Assembly (NCBI GenBank): GCA_000010565.1
Contig: AP009389.1
Coordinates: 868,001 to 932,000 of the forward strand
Source of the DNA: Pelotomaculum thermopropionicum SI
Lineage (GTDB): Bacteria; Bacillota; Desulfotomaculia; Desulfotomaculales; Pelotomaculaceae
Length of the DNA: 64,000 bases
Direction of reading: 5' to 3'
Part shown: positions 56,515-64,000 of the stretch, in pieces
Numbering within the stretch: position 1 is the first letter of the stretch
How the letters are laid out: the number at the start of each line of letters is the position of its first letter
The notes under the pieces: model-generated
Told to the model about the DNA's origin: nothing
Database searches by the model: none
The model's input: only the letters and a program-made list of their open reading frames with translations
Program-made: the position numbers and the translations under genes

Positions 56515-58407
56515 TTGGGTTTTATCCCGGACGATATTATCGAAACGGTTCGCCTGAATTCGGATATTGTCGAGGTGGTATCGCGCTACGTCAGTTTAAG
56601 AAAAAAAGGGAAATATTTTACCGGATCCTGCCCTTTTCACAGCGACCGGTCGCCTTCCTTTACCGTTACGCCGGACAAGCAGATTTTTCACTGTTTCGGC
56701 TGTAACGCCGGCGGCGACGTCTTCAAGTTTTTAATGCTGAAAGAAAATCTCACCTTTTACGAAGCCGTCAGCATGCTGGCCCGGCGGGCCGGCATAGCGC
56801 TCCCTGCCAGGGAGGATCCGGCAGGCCCGGAAAGGGATCGAAAAAAGGCGCTGCTGCAACGGATAAACGATTTGGCGAAAGACTTTTTTTATGAGAACCT
56901 GCGGCGCCACGAGGCGGCCGCCGAAGCCAGGCGCTATCTGGCGGAGCGGGGCCTTTCCGGGGAGGTGCTGGATCGCTTTCAAATCGGTTTTGCCCTGCCG
57001 GGATGGAGTGCCTTGCTGGACTTTTTAAGCAGGAAGGGCTGCCAGCCGCATGACGCGGCCGAAGCCGGACTGGCCGTAAAGGGGGATTCAGGCAGGTACT
57101 ACGACCGGTTCCGCAACAGAATCATTTTTCCCATATGGGACCCGGTGGGCCGGGTAGTCGGCTTCGGCGGCCGGGTGCTTGACGGTTCCCTCCCCAAGTA
57201 CCTTAATACCCCGGAAACCCCCTTTTTCAGCAAGGGCCGCATCCTTTACGGCCTGCACCTGGCAAGGCCGGCCATCAGGGAAAGGGATTGCGCGGTGGTG
57301 GTGGAGGGCTACATGGACGCGGTTACGGCGCACCTGCACGGGGCCGCAAACACGGTTGCCTCGCTTGGCACGGCCCTTACGGCGGAGCAGGGTAGGCTGC
57401 TGATTAACTACAGCAGGAATGTGGTAATAGCCTACGATGCGGACGCGGCGGGCGTGGCGGCTGCAATGCGCGGCATGGATTTATTGCAGGAGCTTGGTTT
57501 TCAGGTAAGGGTGGCTACCATTCCGGACGGCAAGGACCCGGACGAATATATAAGAAGGCAGGGGATTCAGTCCTGGGAGAAGCTAATCGGCGAAGCACCC
57601 TCTCTAATCGAGTACAAACTGCAGAAGGCAATGGAAAAGGGCCCTGTCAGAACGGTTACCGGCAAGCTTGAAGTGATGAGGCAGGTGTTTCCCAACCTGG
57701 CCTTAAAGAATGAAGTTGAAAAAGAGGAAGGTTTAAAGGCAATTGCAGGCGCTTTGAATTTAACCTGGGAAACGGTTGCAGGTGAATTTAAGAGATTTGA
57801 AGCAAATTTGGGTAAAAAATGGGCAAATCCGGATAATATTGTTAAAACCAAGCATAATATATTAAGCAAAGAGGAAAAACTGGATCACAGGGGAAAATTG
57901 GAGATAGGCCTGCTGCGGCTGGTTCTTGAGGATCCCTCGCTGGGAACGCACGTCGTGGAAGAGATGGGGCCGGAGCCTTTTAGAAACCCGCAGTACCAGA
58001 AGATTTTTGAGCTGTGCCGGAATGCAGCAGGGCGGCCGGTTTTCCGGCCGGCGGAAATTTTCAGCAGCCTTGAGGATGATGAAAAAAATGTGTTAAGCTT
58101 CCTTTTGACACAAGATATTCCTGGGGAAAACCTGGTTCAAATAATGAAAAATCACATAGATTCTATTAGACGCTTTGAACGTCGGGAAAGAAGAGAGGCG
58201 CTTTTGAAAGAAATAGCTAAAGCTGAAAAGGCCGGCAATCATTCGTTGTGCAATGAATTGTGGCGTGAGTATATCATCCTGCGGAGCATTGCCGAGGCTG
58301 AAAAAAACGGGGAACAGGGCCGGGCTGCCGAACTGATGCTGGAATACCGGGAGTTTGTGAGCCTGAAAAACGGTAAGTACCCTAGAGAAGGGAGTGATGA
58401 AAGGTGA
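56515..58407 (+). CDS. dnaG: DNA primase
   Basis: A 630-residue primase making RNA primers for replication. The N-terminal zinc finger ([11 protein letters not shown] ... [10 protein letters not shown]) is followed by the TOPRIM core with VVEGYMDAV and IAYDADAAG, and the C-terminal helicase-binding domain. TTG 56515 is 5 nt after GAAGGTGAT. The last codons overlap the rpoD GTG by 4 nt, the classical dnaG-rpoD macromolecular synthesis operon. The 193-nt upstream gap is AT-rich and must hold the promoter, but I cannot choose one. Confidence 0.97.
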   Translation: MGFIPDDIIETVRLNSDIVEVVSRYVSLRKKGKYFTGSCPFHSDRSPSFTVTPDKQIFHCFGCNAGGDVFKFLMLKENLTFYEAVSMLARRAGIALPAREDPAGPERDRKKALLQRINDLAKDFFYENLRRHEAAAEARRYLAERGLSGEVLDRFQIGFALPGWSALLDFLSRKGCQPHDAAEAGLAVKGDSGRYYDRFRNRIIFPIWDPVGRVVGFGGRVLDGSLPKYLNTPETPFFSKGRILYGLHLARPAIRERDCAVVVEGYMDAVTAHLHGAANTVASLGTALTAEQGRLLINYSRNVVIAYDADAAGVAAAMRGMDLLQELGFQVRVATIPDGKDPDEYIRRQGIQSWEKLIGEAPSLIEYKLQKAMEKGPVRTVTGKLEVMRQVFPNLALKNEVEKEEGLKAIAGALNLTWETVAGEFKRFEANLGKKWANPDNIVKTKHNILSKEEKLDHRGKLEIGLLRLVLEDPSLGTHVVEEMGPEPFRNPQYQKIFELCRNAAGRPVFRPAEIFSSLEDDEKNVLSFLLTQDIPGENLVQIMKNHIDSIRRFERRERREALLKEIAKAEKAGNHSLCNELWREYIILRSIAEAEKNGEQGRAAELMLEYREFVSLKNGKYPREGSDER

Positions 58408-59495
58408 GAGATGATGAAAAGAACGACGGTGTCAGGGAATTAATAGAAAAGGGGAAAAAGCGCGGTGTTCTGACTTACAATGAAATAATGGACAGTCTCC
58501 AGGGTACCGACCTCACACCCGAGCAAATTGATGACATTTACGAAAAACTTGCAGGTCTGGGCATAGAAGTCGTTCCGGAGATTCCGGACATAGAGCCCCT
58601 GGACAGTTCTGCTCTTGAAAATCCGCCTGACGAGGTGGAAGTCGACCTTTCCATCCCCGAGGGCGTTGGCATAGATGACCCTGTGCGGATGTATTTAAAA
58701 GAAATTGGCCGTGTTCCGCTCCTGACCCCTGAAGAAGAGGTAGAACTTGCCAAACGCATGGAGAAGGGAGATGAAGAGGCCAAAAGGAGGCTGGCGGAGG
58801 CCAACTTAAGGCTGGTGGTCAGCATTGCCAAGCGCTATGTGGGCAGGGGCATGCTCTTCCTGGACCTGATCCAGGAAGGCAATCTGGGGCTGATTAAGGC
58901 TGTGGAAAAGTTTGACTACCGCAAGGGGTACAAGTTCAGCACTTATGCCACCTGGTGGATTCGCCAGGCCATAACCAGGGCCATAGCCGATCAGGCCAGG
59001 ACGATCAGAATCCCCGTGCACATGGTGGAAACCATAAATAAGCTCGTCAGGGTGCAGCGGCAGCTTTTGCAGGAACTGGGCCGCGATCCCAGCCCGGAAG
59101 AGATTGCTAAAGAGATGAACATCACCGAGGACAAGGTGAGGGAAATTTTGAAGATAGCCCAGGAGCCGGTATCGCTGGAAACGCCGATTGGCGAGGAAGA
59201 AGACTCGCACCTGGGGGATTTCATTGAGGATCACGAGGCCAGGGCGCCGGCCGAGGAGGCTTCCTTTACCCTTTTGCGCGAGCAGCTCGACGAGGTGCTG
59301 AAAACATTGACCGAGCGTGAACAGAGGGTGCTGCGCCTGCGCTTTGGGCTTGACGACGGCCGTGCCCGCACCCTGGAGGAAGTGGGGCAGAAGTTCGGCG
59401 TTACCAGGGAGCGAATCCGCCAGATAGAGGCCAAGACTCTGCGCAAGCTGCGCCATCCCAGCCGCAGCAAAAAATTGAAAGACTACCTGGATTAA
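58404..59495 (+). CDS. rpoD: RNA polymerase primary sigma factor SigA
   Basis: The 363-residue housekeeping sigma factor. It has a short region 1.1, then region 1.2 ([17 protein letters not shown]), and the 2.x block ([16 protein letters not shown] and [17 protein letters not shown]). Region 3 and the 4.2 helix-turn-helix ([20 protein letters not shown]) complete it. GTG 58404 follows AAGGGAGTGATG. It recognises the TTGACA/TATAAT promoters seen throughout the window. Confidence 0.98.
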   Translation: MRDDEKNDGVRELIEKGKKRGVLTYNEIMDSLQGTDLTPEQIDDIYEKLAGLGIEVVPEIPDIEPLDSSALENPPDEVEVDLSIPEGVGIDDPVRMYLKEIGRVPLLTPEEEVELAKRMEKGDEEAKRRLAEANLRLVVSIAKRYVGRGMLFLDLIQEGNLGLIKAVEKFDYRKGYKFSTYATWWIRQAITRAIADQARTIRIPVHMVETINKLVRVQRQLLQELGRDPSPEEIAKEMNITEDKVREILKIAQEPVSLETPIGEEEDSHLGDFIEDHEARAPAEEASFTLLREQLDEVLKTLTEREQRVLRLRFGLDDGRARTLEEVGQKFGVTRERIRQIEAKTLRKLRHPSRSKKLKDYLD

Positions 59496-59513
59496 ATTAT
59501 CGGCCGGCATGCG

Positions 59514-59542
59514 TTGACGAGGCATATAAATTATCGTATAAT
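59514..59542 (+). promoter_or_regulatory. SigA promoter of the tRNA operon
   Basis: TTGACG (59514-59519) and a perfect TATAAT (59537-59542) are spaced by 17 bp. The first tRNA begins 16 nt downstream of the -10, so transcription starts almost at the tRNA. Confidence 0.9.
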
Positions 59543-59557
59543 ATTCCTTGCCGAAGT

Positions 59558-59632
59558 TCCTCGATAGCTCAACGGTAGAGCAACCGGCTGTTAACCGGTA
59601 GGTTGCAGGTTCGAATCCTGCTCGGGGAGCCA
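59558..59632 (+). tRNA. tRNA-Asn (GTT)
   Basis: A 75-nt cloverleaf with CCA encoded. Acceptor TCCTCGA pairs with TCGGGGA, the anticodon loop is CTGTTAA giving GTT, and the T arm contains GGTTCGAATCC. First gene of a four-tRNA cluster. Confidence 0.96.
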
Positions 59633-59638
59633 ATTTGC

Positions 59639-59713
59639 GGGCCTATAGCTCAACGGTAGAGCATCCGGCTCATAACCGGCTGGTTCCAGGTTCGAATCCT
59701 GGTGGGCCCACCA
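59639..59713 (+). tRNA. tRNA with CAT anticodon (Met, or Ile2)
   Basis: A 75-nt cloverleaf with encoded CCA. Acceptor GGGCCTA pairs with TGGGCCC and the anticodon loop is CTCATAA. It is not an initiator, because the first pair is G-C. The loop ending AA is also typical of tRNA-Ile2, whose C34 is changed to lysidine by TilS, so sequence alone does not decide between elongator Met and Ile2. Confidence 0.92.
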
Positions 59714-59793
59714 AGTGAGATGCGAGAAGTGAGAGGTTAGAAGTGGGAAAGTTTCGCATTCAGTCTCACATCCCACCTCTCACTTCTCAAGCC
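59714..59793. repeat. Inverted GAGAAGTGAGAGG element inside the tRNA cluster
   Basis: GAGAAGTGAGAGG (59724-59736) and its exact complement CCTCTCACTTCTC (59776-59788) flank a 39-nt centre. Further short complementary runs (GTGAGA/TCTCAC, GTGGGA/TCCCAC) extend the dyad. The purine-rich stutter of GTGAGA/GAAGTG units on one strand looks like a small mobile or palindromic repeat family. It separates the second and third tRNA by 80 nt; the other gaps are 4-6 nt. Confidence 0.75.
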
Positions 59794-59869
59794 GGCCCCT
59801 TGGTCAAGTGGTCTAAGACACCGCCCTTTCACGGCGGTAACACGGGTTCGAATCCCGTAGGGGTCACCA
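59794..59869 (+). tRNA. tRNA-Glu (TTC)
   Basis: A 76-nt cloverleaf with encoded CCA. Acceptor GGCCCCT pairs with AGGGGTC, anticodon loop CCTTTCA gives TTC, and the T arm is CGGGTTCGAATCCCG. Confidence 0.96.
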
Positions 59870-59873
59870 TACC

Positions 59874-59949
59874 GGGCGATTAGCTCAGCTGGGAGAGCGC
59901 CTGCCTTACAAGCAGGAAGTCGGCGGTTCGAGCCCGTCATCGCCCACCA
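59874..59949 (+). tRNA. tRNA-Val (TAC)
   Basis: A 76-nt cloverleaf with encoded CCA. Acceptor GGGCGAT pairs with ATCGCCC, and anticodon loop CTTACAA gives TAC. Last of the cluster; a terminator starts 12 nt later. Confidence 0.96.
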
Positions 59950-59961
59950 AAAAAGGTGAAA

Positions 59962-59993
59962 GCAGGAGTTTTACGGCTCCTGCGTTTTGTTTT
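59962..59993 (+). terminator. Terminator of the tRNA operon
   Basis: GCAGGAG (59962-59968) pairs with CTCCTGC (59977-59983) around an 8-nt loop, followed by GTTTTGTTTT. Confidence 0.85.
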
Positions 59994-60212
59994 ATAGTGA
60001 AAATTTCATCCCGTTGGGCGCCGGAATTTTTTTGGGGGCGTTCATTGCCATGTTTTTTCCGGCAGGCAGGAAACAAGCGGCTTTTGTCAAACTATTTTAA
60101 AAAAACGGCGTTAAGCCGTTACAGACTGAAGACAAACTGCCATTAATGTCGCCGGGGGGCTTTGTCAACAACCTGAAACGGCGGCAATCCGTTAATTCAA
60201 GGAGGTTTTATC

Positions 60213-60395
60213 TTGAGCCCGGTCGTCAACAGCGAAACCTGCATTGGTTGCGCCACCTGCCAGAGCGTATGTCCTGCCACGCCCAACGTGTTTGAAGTAA
60301 AAGAGGTGTCGGCTGTCGTTCATCCGGAGGCCTGCCTGGAGTGCGGCACCTGCGTGGAGAATTGCCCGACCGGTTCCATCAGGCTGGCCGGCTGA
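60213..60395 (+). CDS. 2[4Fe-4S] ferredoxin
   Basis: A 60-residue clostridial-type ferredoxin carrying two cubane clusters. The ligand sets are CIGCATCQSVCP and CLECGTCVENCP. TTG 60213 follows AAGGAGG at 60200-60206. It could serve as electron carrier for AOR or other low-potential enzymes of this anaerobe. It has no operon partner: about 260 nt precede it and 310 nt follow before glnA. Confidence 0.95.
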   Translation: MSPVVNSETCIGCATCQSVCPATPNVFEVKEVSAVVHPEACLECGTCVENCPTGSIRLAG

Positions 60396-60451
60396 AAAAA
60401 TTTGGCGGAGCGGGTCTTATTGCCCGCCCTTATTATTTTTTAAACGTACTA

Positions 60452-60480
60452 TTGATTTTCAAAAAAAGTTCTGCAATAAT
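60452..60480 (+). promoter_or_regulatory. SigA-type promoter of glnA
   Basis: TTGATT (60452-60457) and AATAAT (60475-60480) are 17 bp apart, about 30 nt upstream of the tandem hairpins. Confidence 0.6.
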
Positions 60481-60508
60481 GTAAATATCAAAAAAAGCAT
60501 ATCCAGGC

Positions 60509-60547
60509 GAAACAGTGTTGTTTCTATCTTAGAAACTGGGTGGTTTC
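60509..60547 (+). promoter_or_regulatory. Tandem hexaloop hairpins, ANTAR-type antitermination target
   Basis: Two hairpins have the same GAAAC/GTTTC stem and six-base loops: AGTGTT (60509-60524) and TGGGTG (60532-60547), with a 7-nt linker. ANTAR-domain regulators bind paired hairpins whose hexaloops carry A1 and G4. The first loop has both and the second has G4 only. A strong terminator follows at 60560. This is the layout of ANTAR targets before nitrogen genes in Clostridia. Structure seen; regulator inferred and not in the window. Confidence 0.65.
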
Positions 60548-60559
60548 ACGGAGGTAATG

Positions 60560-60612
60560 AAGCCTCATGCCGGCCCTTAAGGTGGCGGCCGGTGTGAGGC
60601 TTTTACTTTTTT
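60560..60612 (+). terminator. Attenuator terminator in the glnA leader
   Basis: Bases 60560-60575 pair with 60587-60602 (16 bp, two wobble pairs) around an 11-nt loop, followed by a T-rich tail ending in TTTTTT. It lies about 100 nt before the glnA ATG, so it must be read through for expression. Confidence 0.85.
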
Positions 60613-60707
60613 AAGGAGAGAGGAGGGTTAAGGTTTCGAATATCACCTTATTTTAAATGCTTAATTAGCTTTTTGATTTTACTCATTGCTGAGGAGGTAA
60701 TTAAGTA

Positions 60708-62126
60708 ATGAAGACACCTGGGGACGTTCTGGCCTTTGCCAGGGAAAAAGGCGTTAAAATGGTCGATTTGAAATTTATTGATTTGCCGGGCATCTGGCAG
60801 CACTTTTCCGTCCCGCTGGCGGAGTTTAATGAGGATACCTTTCAGGAGGGGCTGGGTTTCGACGGCTCGAGCATAAGGGGCTTTAAAACCATCAACGAAA
60901 GCGACATGATTCTTATTCCCGATCCTGAAACGGCAATCATCGACCCGTTTTGCAAGGTTGCCACTTTAAGCCTGATTTGCAACGTTGTAGACCCCGTAAC
61001 CAGGCAGAAGTACAACCGCGATCCCCGGCATATTGCCCAGAAGGCGGAGGAGTACCTGAAATCGACAGGCATAGCAGACCAGAGCTTCTGGGGCCCGGAG
61101 GCCGAATTTTTTGTGTTTGACGATATCAGGTACGACCAGAACCATTATTCCGGCTATTATTATATCGATTCGGTTGAGGGCATCTGGAATTCAGGCCGCA
61201 ATGAGAGCCCCAACCTTGGTTACAAACCCCGCTTTAAGGAAGGCTATTTCCCCGTGCCGCCCACCGATACGATGCAGGACCTGCGTTCCGAAATGGTAAT
61301 GACCATGCTGGAGGCGGGCGTGCCGGCGGAGTGCCACCACCACGAAGTGGCCACCGCAGGCCAGGCCGAAATAGATATAAAATATACCACCCTGACCAGA
61401 ATGGCCGATTACCTGATGATTTACAAATACATTGTTAAGAATGTTGCCAGGAAGTATAACAAAACGGCAACCTTCATGCCCAAGCCCCTGTTTCAGGATA
61501 ACGGCTCCGGCATGCACGTCCACCAGAGCCTCTGGAAGGACGGAAAACCGCTGTTTTTCGATCCCGGCGGTTACGCCTGCCTGAGCGAAATGGCCCTTTA
61601 CTATATCGGCGGCCTGTTAAAACATGCGCCGGCGCTGACCGCCATTTGCAGCCCGACAACCAACTCCTTTAAGCGCCTGGTGCCGGGTTACGAGGCTCCG
61701 GTGAACCTGGTCTACTCGCAAAGGAACCGGAGCGCGGCGGTCCGCATTCCGGTGTACTCCGGCAACCCGAAGGCCAAGCGCATTGAGTACCGTCCGCCCG
61801 ATCCGTCTTGCAATCCTTATCTTGCTTTTGCCGCCATGCTGATGGCGGGAATAGACGGAATAAAGAATAAAATTGATCCGGGCGACCCTGTAGACATGGA
61901 TATTTACGAACTGCCTGCTGCGGAGGCGAAAAAGATCCGTTCCGTTCCGCCGTCCCTGGAACAGGCCCTGCAGGCCCTGCGGGAGGATCACCAGTTCCTC
62001 CTGGAAGGCGGCGTGTTTGATGAAGACCTGCTGAATACCTGGATTGAATACAAGCTGGCCAGGGAATGCGACGCCGTCAGGCTCAGGCCGCACCCGTACG
62101 AGTTCATGCTTTATTACGACGTCTAA
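60708..62126 (+). CDS. glnA: Glutamine synthetase, type I
   Basis: A 472-residue enzyme condensing glutamate and ammonia to glutamine. Characteristic parts are [18 protein letters not shown], the [10 protein letters not shown] region, [17 protein letters not shown], the ATP site [18 protein letters not shown] (near residue 262-279) and [26 protein letters not shown] is followed by a C-terminus of the longer GSI-beta-like size. The adenylylation-type loop should be inspected near the C-terminus. ATG 60708 follows GAGGAGG. The leader contains tandem hairpins and a terminator, suggesting antitermination control by nitrogen status. Confidence 0.96.
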   Translation: MKTPGDVLAFAREKGVKMVDLKFIDLPGIWQHFSVPLAEFNEDTFQEGLGFDGSSIRGFKTINESDMILIPDPETAIIDPFCKVATLSLICNVVDPVTRQKYNRDPRHIAQKAEEYLKSTGIADQSFWGPEAEFFVFDDIRYDQNHYSGYYYIDSVEGIWNSGRNESPNLGYKPRFKEGYFPVPPTDTMQDLRSEMVMTMLEAGVPAECHHHEVATAGQAEIDIKYTTLTRMADYLMIYKYIVKNVARKYNKTATFMPKPLFQDNGSGMHVHQSLWKDGKPLFFDPGGYACLSEMALYYIGGLLKHAPALTAICSPTTNSFKRLVPGYEAPVNLVYSQRNRSAAVRIPVYSGNPKAKRIEYRPPDPSCNPYLAFAAMLMAGIDGIKNKIDPGDPVDMDIYELPAAEAKKIRSVPPSLEQALQALREDHQFLLEGGVFDEDLLNTWIEYKLARECDAVRLRPHPYEFMLYYDV

Positions 62127-62170
62127 ACCGGCCGGGCGGTCTTAGGAACCGGAAGTACTTTCTCGAGTTG

Positions 62171-62437
62171 ATGGTTTATTACAGGGTAAACGACTTTTCC
62201 AGGGCGTATGCCGATCTGTTCTATTCCGTGCTCGGCAGCATGCGTATATTCTGTCCGGAGTTCTTAAGCTGCCCGGCGGCAGGAGAGGTGGTGTCCTCCG
62301 GCGTGCCTGAGGCGGTGCGGCGAAGGGTGGTTGAAGAAGCCTGCAGCCTGGCTGGCAAGGCACTGGGCGAAAAGGACGGCGAAAAAGCCGTTATAATATG
62401 GAAATCCCTTTTAGGTGACCGTTTCGGCGCAGGTTAA
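62171..62437 (+). CDS. Small hypothetical protein after glnA
   Basis: An 88-residue frame from ATG 62171 to 62437. It reads as a real protein (VYYRVNDFSRAYADLFYSVL, then VPEAVRRRVVEEACSLAGKA) with helical character, and codon use like its neighbours. The SD is poor (GGAACCGGAAG about 20 nt away), so the start may be elsewhere; the frame is open to 62066 inside glnA. A strong terminator follows. Function unknown. Confidence 0.55.
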   Translation: MVYYRVNDFSRAYADLFYSVLGSMRIFCPEFLSCPAAGEVVSSGVPEAVRRRVVEEACSLAGKALGEKDGEKAVIIWKSLLGDRFGAG

Positions 62438-62441
62438 AAAG

Positions 62442-62472
62442 CTCCGGGCATGAATTAAGCCCGGAGTTTTTT
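62442..62472 (+). terminator. Terminator of the glnA unit
   Basis: CTCCGGGC (62442-62449) pairs with GCCCGGAG (62459-62466) around a 9-nt loop and is followed by TTTTTT. Confidence 0.92.
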
Positions 62473-62585
62473 CATACATAAAAAAATTCAGAAAACAAAA
62501 CTGAAACAACTTCCTTCAAAGAAGGTTTAGCTTTCTTTTTTGTAGAATCTCCTAAATAGTCAGGAAATTAAGGAGGTTTTTTGTT

Positions 62586-62984
62586 TTGACCGAGATTTTA
62601 GACTTTGCAGATGACGTAATTATAACTCTGCTCAAGCTGTATGAGGCTGTTCAGGAAAGCGTGCATGAAACGTGCCGCGGTTATTGCGGCGGGTGCCCGC
62701 CTTACCGCAAAATACCCAGGGAGTTTATGAATATCGCGGCAAATTTAGAAAAGGAAGGCTATATCGAGAAATTAAAAGTATACAATCAGGACTGCTATAT
62801 TTTCACCTCAGAAGGGGAGCGCCGCCTGAAACTGTTTAACAGCACTTTTGTAAAACCGATAATTACCGAAATGTCGAATCACGCCGACAGGCAGGCCGCA
62901 ATTGAGGCGGTCGGGGAGAAGTACAGGATGTTGTCGCCGGTCCTGCTGAGTTATTTCTGGGACAAAGCAAACGGTAAAGATTAG
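62586..62984 (+). CDS. Hypothetical protein with a CxxxCxxC cluster
   Basis: A 132-residue protein starting at TTG 62586 behind AAGGAGG (62570-62576). Residues about 30-40 read CRGYCGGCPP, a compact cysteine cluster that could bind zinc or an iron-sulfur cluster. Around it, helices and EKEGYIEKLKVYNQDCYIFTSEGERRL look like a winged-helix wing, so a metal-responsive DNA-binding protein is possible. I do not recognise the family. It stands alone between two hairpins and trmK. Confidence 0.72.
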   Translation: MTEILDFADDVIITLLKLYEAVQESVHETCRGYCGGCPPYRKIPREFMNIAANLEKEGYIEKLKVYNQDCYIFTSEGERRLKLFNSTFVKPIITEMSNHADRQAAIEAVGEKYRMLSPVLLSYFWDKANGKD

Positions 62985-63083
62985 CGGGCCGGGATTTTGA
63001 TACATAGCCCATTTGCCGGAATTTGAGTTTTCGCGCTAAATGAACTATACTGGACTTAATACAAAGCTGTCCGGAGGGAACCG

Positions 63084-63773
63084 ATGAGCCTGGCAAAGCG
63101 CCTGGCAGCGCTGGCTGAATATGTACCGGCGGGGAGCGTGGCCGCCGATATCGGTACCGACCATGCCGGCCTGCCTGTGTACCTGGTGGAAGAAGGCATC
63201 TGTCCTAAGGTAATTGCCACCGATCTTAACGAAGGTCCGTTCCGGTCGGCCAGGCGCATGGTGGAAATGCACAAACTGGAGGACAGGATTGACCTGCGGC
63301 AGGGTGACGGCTTGAAGCCGCTGAAGCCGGGAGAGGCTGAAGTTTTGATCGTGGCCGGCCTGGGCGGCCGGACTGTTAAAGAAATTTTGGCCGCCTCGCC
63401 CGGCGTTTTAAGGCAAGCTAAAAGGCTGATTTTGCAGCCCATGGGCGGCTGCGGGGAGCTCAGGGCCTGGCTGGCAGAAAACGGCTGGAGAATAAGCGAC
63501 GAGAAGCTGGTCGAGGATGAAGGCATAATTTATAATATTATGGTGGCCGAGCCGGGCCGGGAGGAAGTGCCCGACCCGCTGCTGCTGGAACTTGGCCCGC
63601 GGCTTCTGGAAAAAAAGGACCCTTTAATGCGCAGGTACCTGGAAGAAATATCAGGCAGGTACGAGCGCGCCCTGTCCGCACTGGCCGCCGCAAAAGGCGA
63701 AAAAGGCCGGAAAAGGGCCGATGAGCTGAAGGCAAAACTGGCGCAGATCAGGGAGGTGGCAAAATGCCTGTAA
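63084..63773 (+). CDS. trmK: tRNA (adenine(22)-N1)-methyltransferase
   Basis: TrmK methylates A22 in the D loop of tRNAs (229 residues). The SAM-binding start is SLAKRLAALAEYVPAGSVAADIGTDHAGLP (across residues 2-31), then VIATDLNEGP, LIVAGLGGRTVKEIL and LQPMGGCGELRAWL. The C-terminal coiled coil is typical. ATG 63084 follows CCGGAGGG. It overlaps the nif3-like gene by 10 nt, the conserved yqfN-yqfO pair after sigA. Confidence 0.95.
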   Translation: MSLAKRLAALAEYVPAGSVAADIGTDHAGLPVYLVEEGICPKVIATDLNEGPFRSARRMVEMHKLEDRIDLRQGDGLKPLKPGEAEVLIVAGLGGRTVKEILAASPGVLRQAKRLILQPMGGCGELRAWLAENGWRISDEKLVEDEGIIYNIMVAEPGREEVPDPLLLELGPRLLEKKDPLMRRYLEEISGRYERALSALAAAKGEKGRKRADELKAKLAQIREVAKCL

Positions 63774-64000
63774 AATGCCGCAACATCTTCAGCATAATTG
63801 AGGAAATGGCGCCCTTGAGCCTGGCGGAAAGCTGGGACAACGCCGGCCTTCAGGTCGGTGATCCGGACGCCGGGGTGGAAAGAATACTGCTTGCCCTTGA
63901 CGTCAGCCTTGACGTTGCCAGGGAGGCTAAAGAAAAGTCGGCCGGCCTGATCGTATGTCATCACCCGCTCCTGTTAAATCCGCTAAAATCGGTTGGTTTT
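63764..64000 (+). CDS. Nif3-like dinuclear metal centre protein (partial, N-terminus)
   Basis: The first 79 residues of a NIF3/YqfO/DUF34-family protein, cut by the end of the window. The start is ATG 63764 after GGGAGGTGGC. PLSLAESWDNAGLQVGDP and ILLALDVS are typical, and VCHHPLLL contains the first His pair of the dinuclear metal site. The fuller Firmicute form has an inserted PII-like domain, not visible here. Function of the family is still debated; GTP cyclohydrolase-like activity has been proposed for some members. Confidence 0.93.
   Translation, partial: MPVKCRNIFSIIEEMAPLSLAESWDNAGLQVGDPDAGVERILLALDVSLDVAREAKEKSAGLIVCHHPLLLNPLKSVGF

Overview
The window looks like the chromosome of a spore-forming, moderately GC-rich Firmicute of the Peptococcaceae / Desulfotomaculum-Pelotomaculum type. 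The evidence is Bacillus-like backbone synteny (rpsT, spoIIP, lepA, hemW, hrcA, grpE, dnaK, dnaJ, prmA, rsmE, mtaB, rpsU, then yqfC, yqfD, phoH, yqfF, ybeY, dgkA, cdd, era, recO, glyQS, ccpN, ppsR, dnaG, rpoD, trmK, nif3). Other pointers are sporulation genes, a T-box, a CIRCE element, strong Shine-Dalgarno (SD) sequences with frequent GTG/TTG starts, a tungsten-type aldehyde ferredoxin oxidoreductase, PPDK, and an archaeal-type (group III) chaperonin inside the hrcA-dnaK operon. That chaperonin arrangement is known from Carboxydothermus and Pelotomaculum-like thermophiles. The genus is an inference, not a sequence match.

Layout. 0.35-11.8 kb: a six-gene same-strand accessory operon that resembles a phage-defence locus: SNF2 helicase with a DUF3883-like tail, an HExxH protein, a DUF1156 adenine methylase, a protein with an HEPN-type RxxxxH motif, an Mrr_N-like winged-helix protein and a DUF499 AAA ATPase. 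A pair of 21-bp direct repeats lies upstream. 12.1-15.1 kb: a GNAT-like orphan, AOR, and a DUF77/MTH1187 protein. 15.1-33.4 kb: housekeeping backbone (holA, NCS2 permease, rpsT, holin-like protein, spoIIP, lepA, hemW, CIRCE-hrcA-chaperonin-grpE-dnaK, dnaJ, prmA, rsmE, frameshifted mtaB, HIT protein, rpsU). 33.4-37.5 kb: an insertion between rpsU and yqfC, all on the minus strand, made of (i) a radical SAM/SPASM enzyme translationally coupled to a 21-cysteine repeat protein with an Sm-like N-terminus, a candidate new RiPP-type modified protein, and (ii) an AT-rich pair, a secreted amidase-like protein and an anchored protein. 37.5-64 kb: the second backbone block, with a T-box before glyQS, CcpN-type operators before ccpN-ppsR-ppdK, dnaG-rpoD, a four-tRNA operon, a ferredoxin, and glnA preceded by tandem hairpins that look like an ANTAR antitermination target. 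The window closes with trmK and a truncated nif3-like gene.

Start codons need attention. Two genes (the DUF1156 methylase and ppsR) have conserved N-termini that can only be reached from an ATT codon behind a strong SD, so their usual ATG/GTG/TTG calls lose essential sequence. mtaB is split by an apparent 2-nt deletion. I saw no rRNA, CRISPR array, transposase, prophage structural gene or replication origin.
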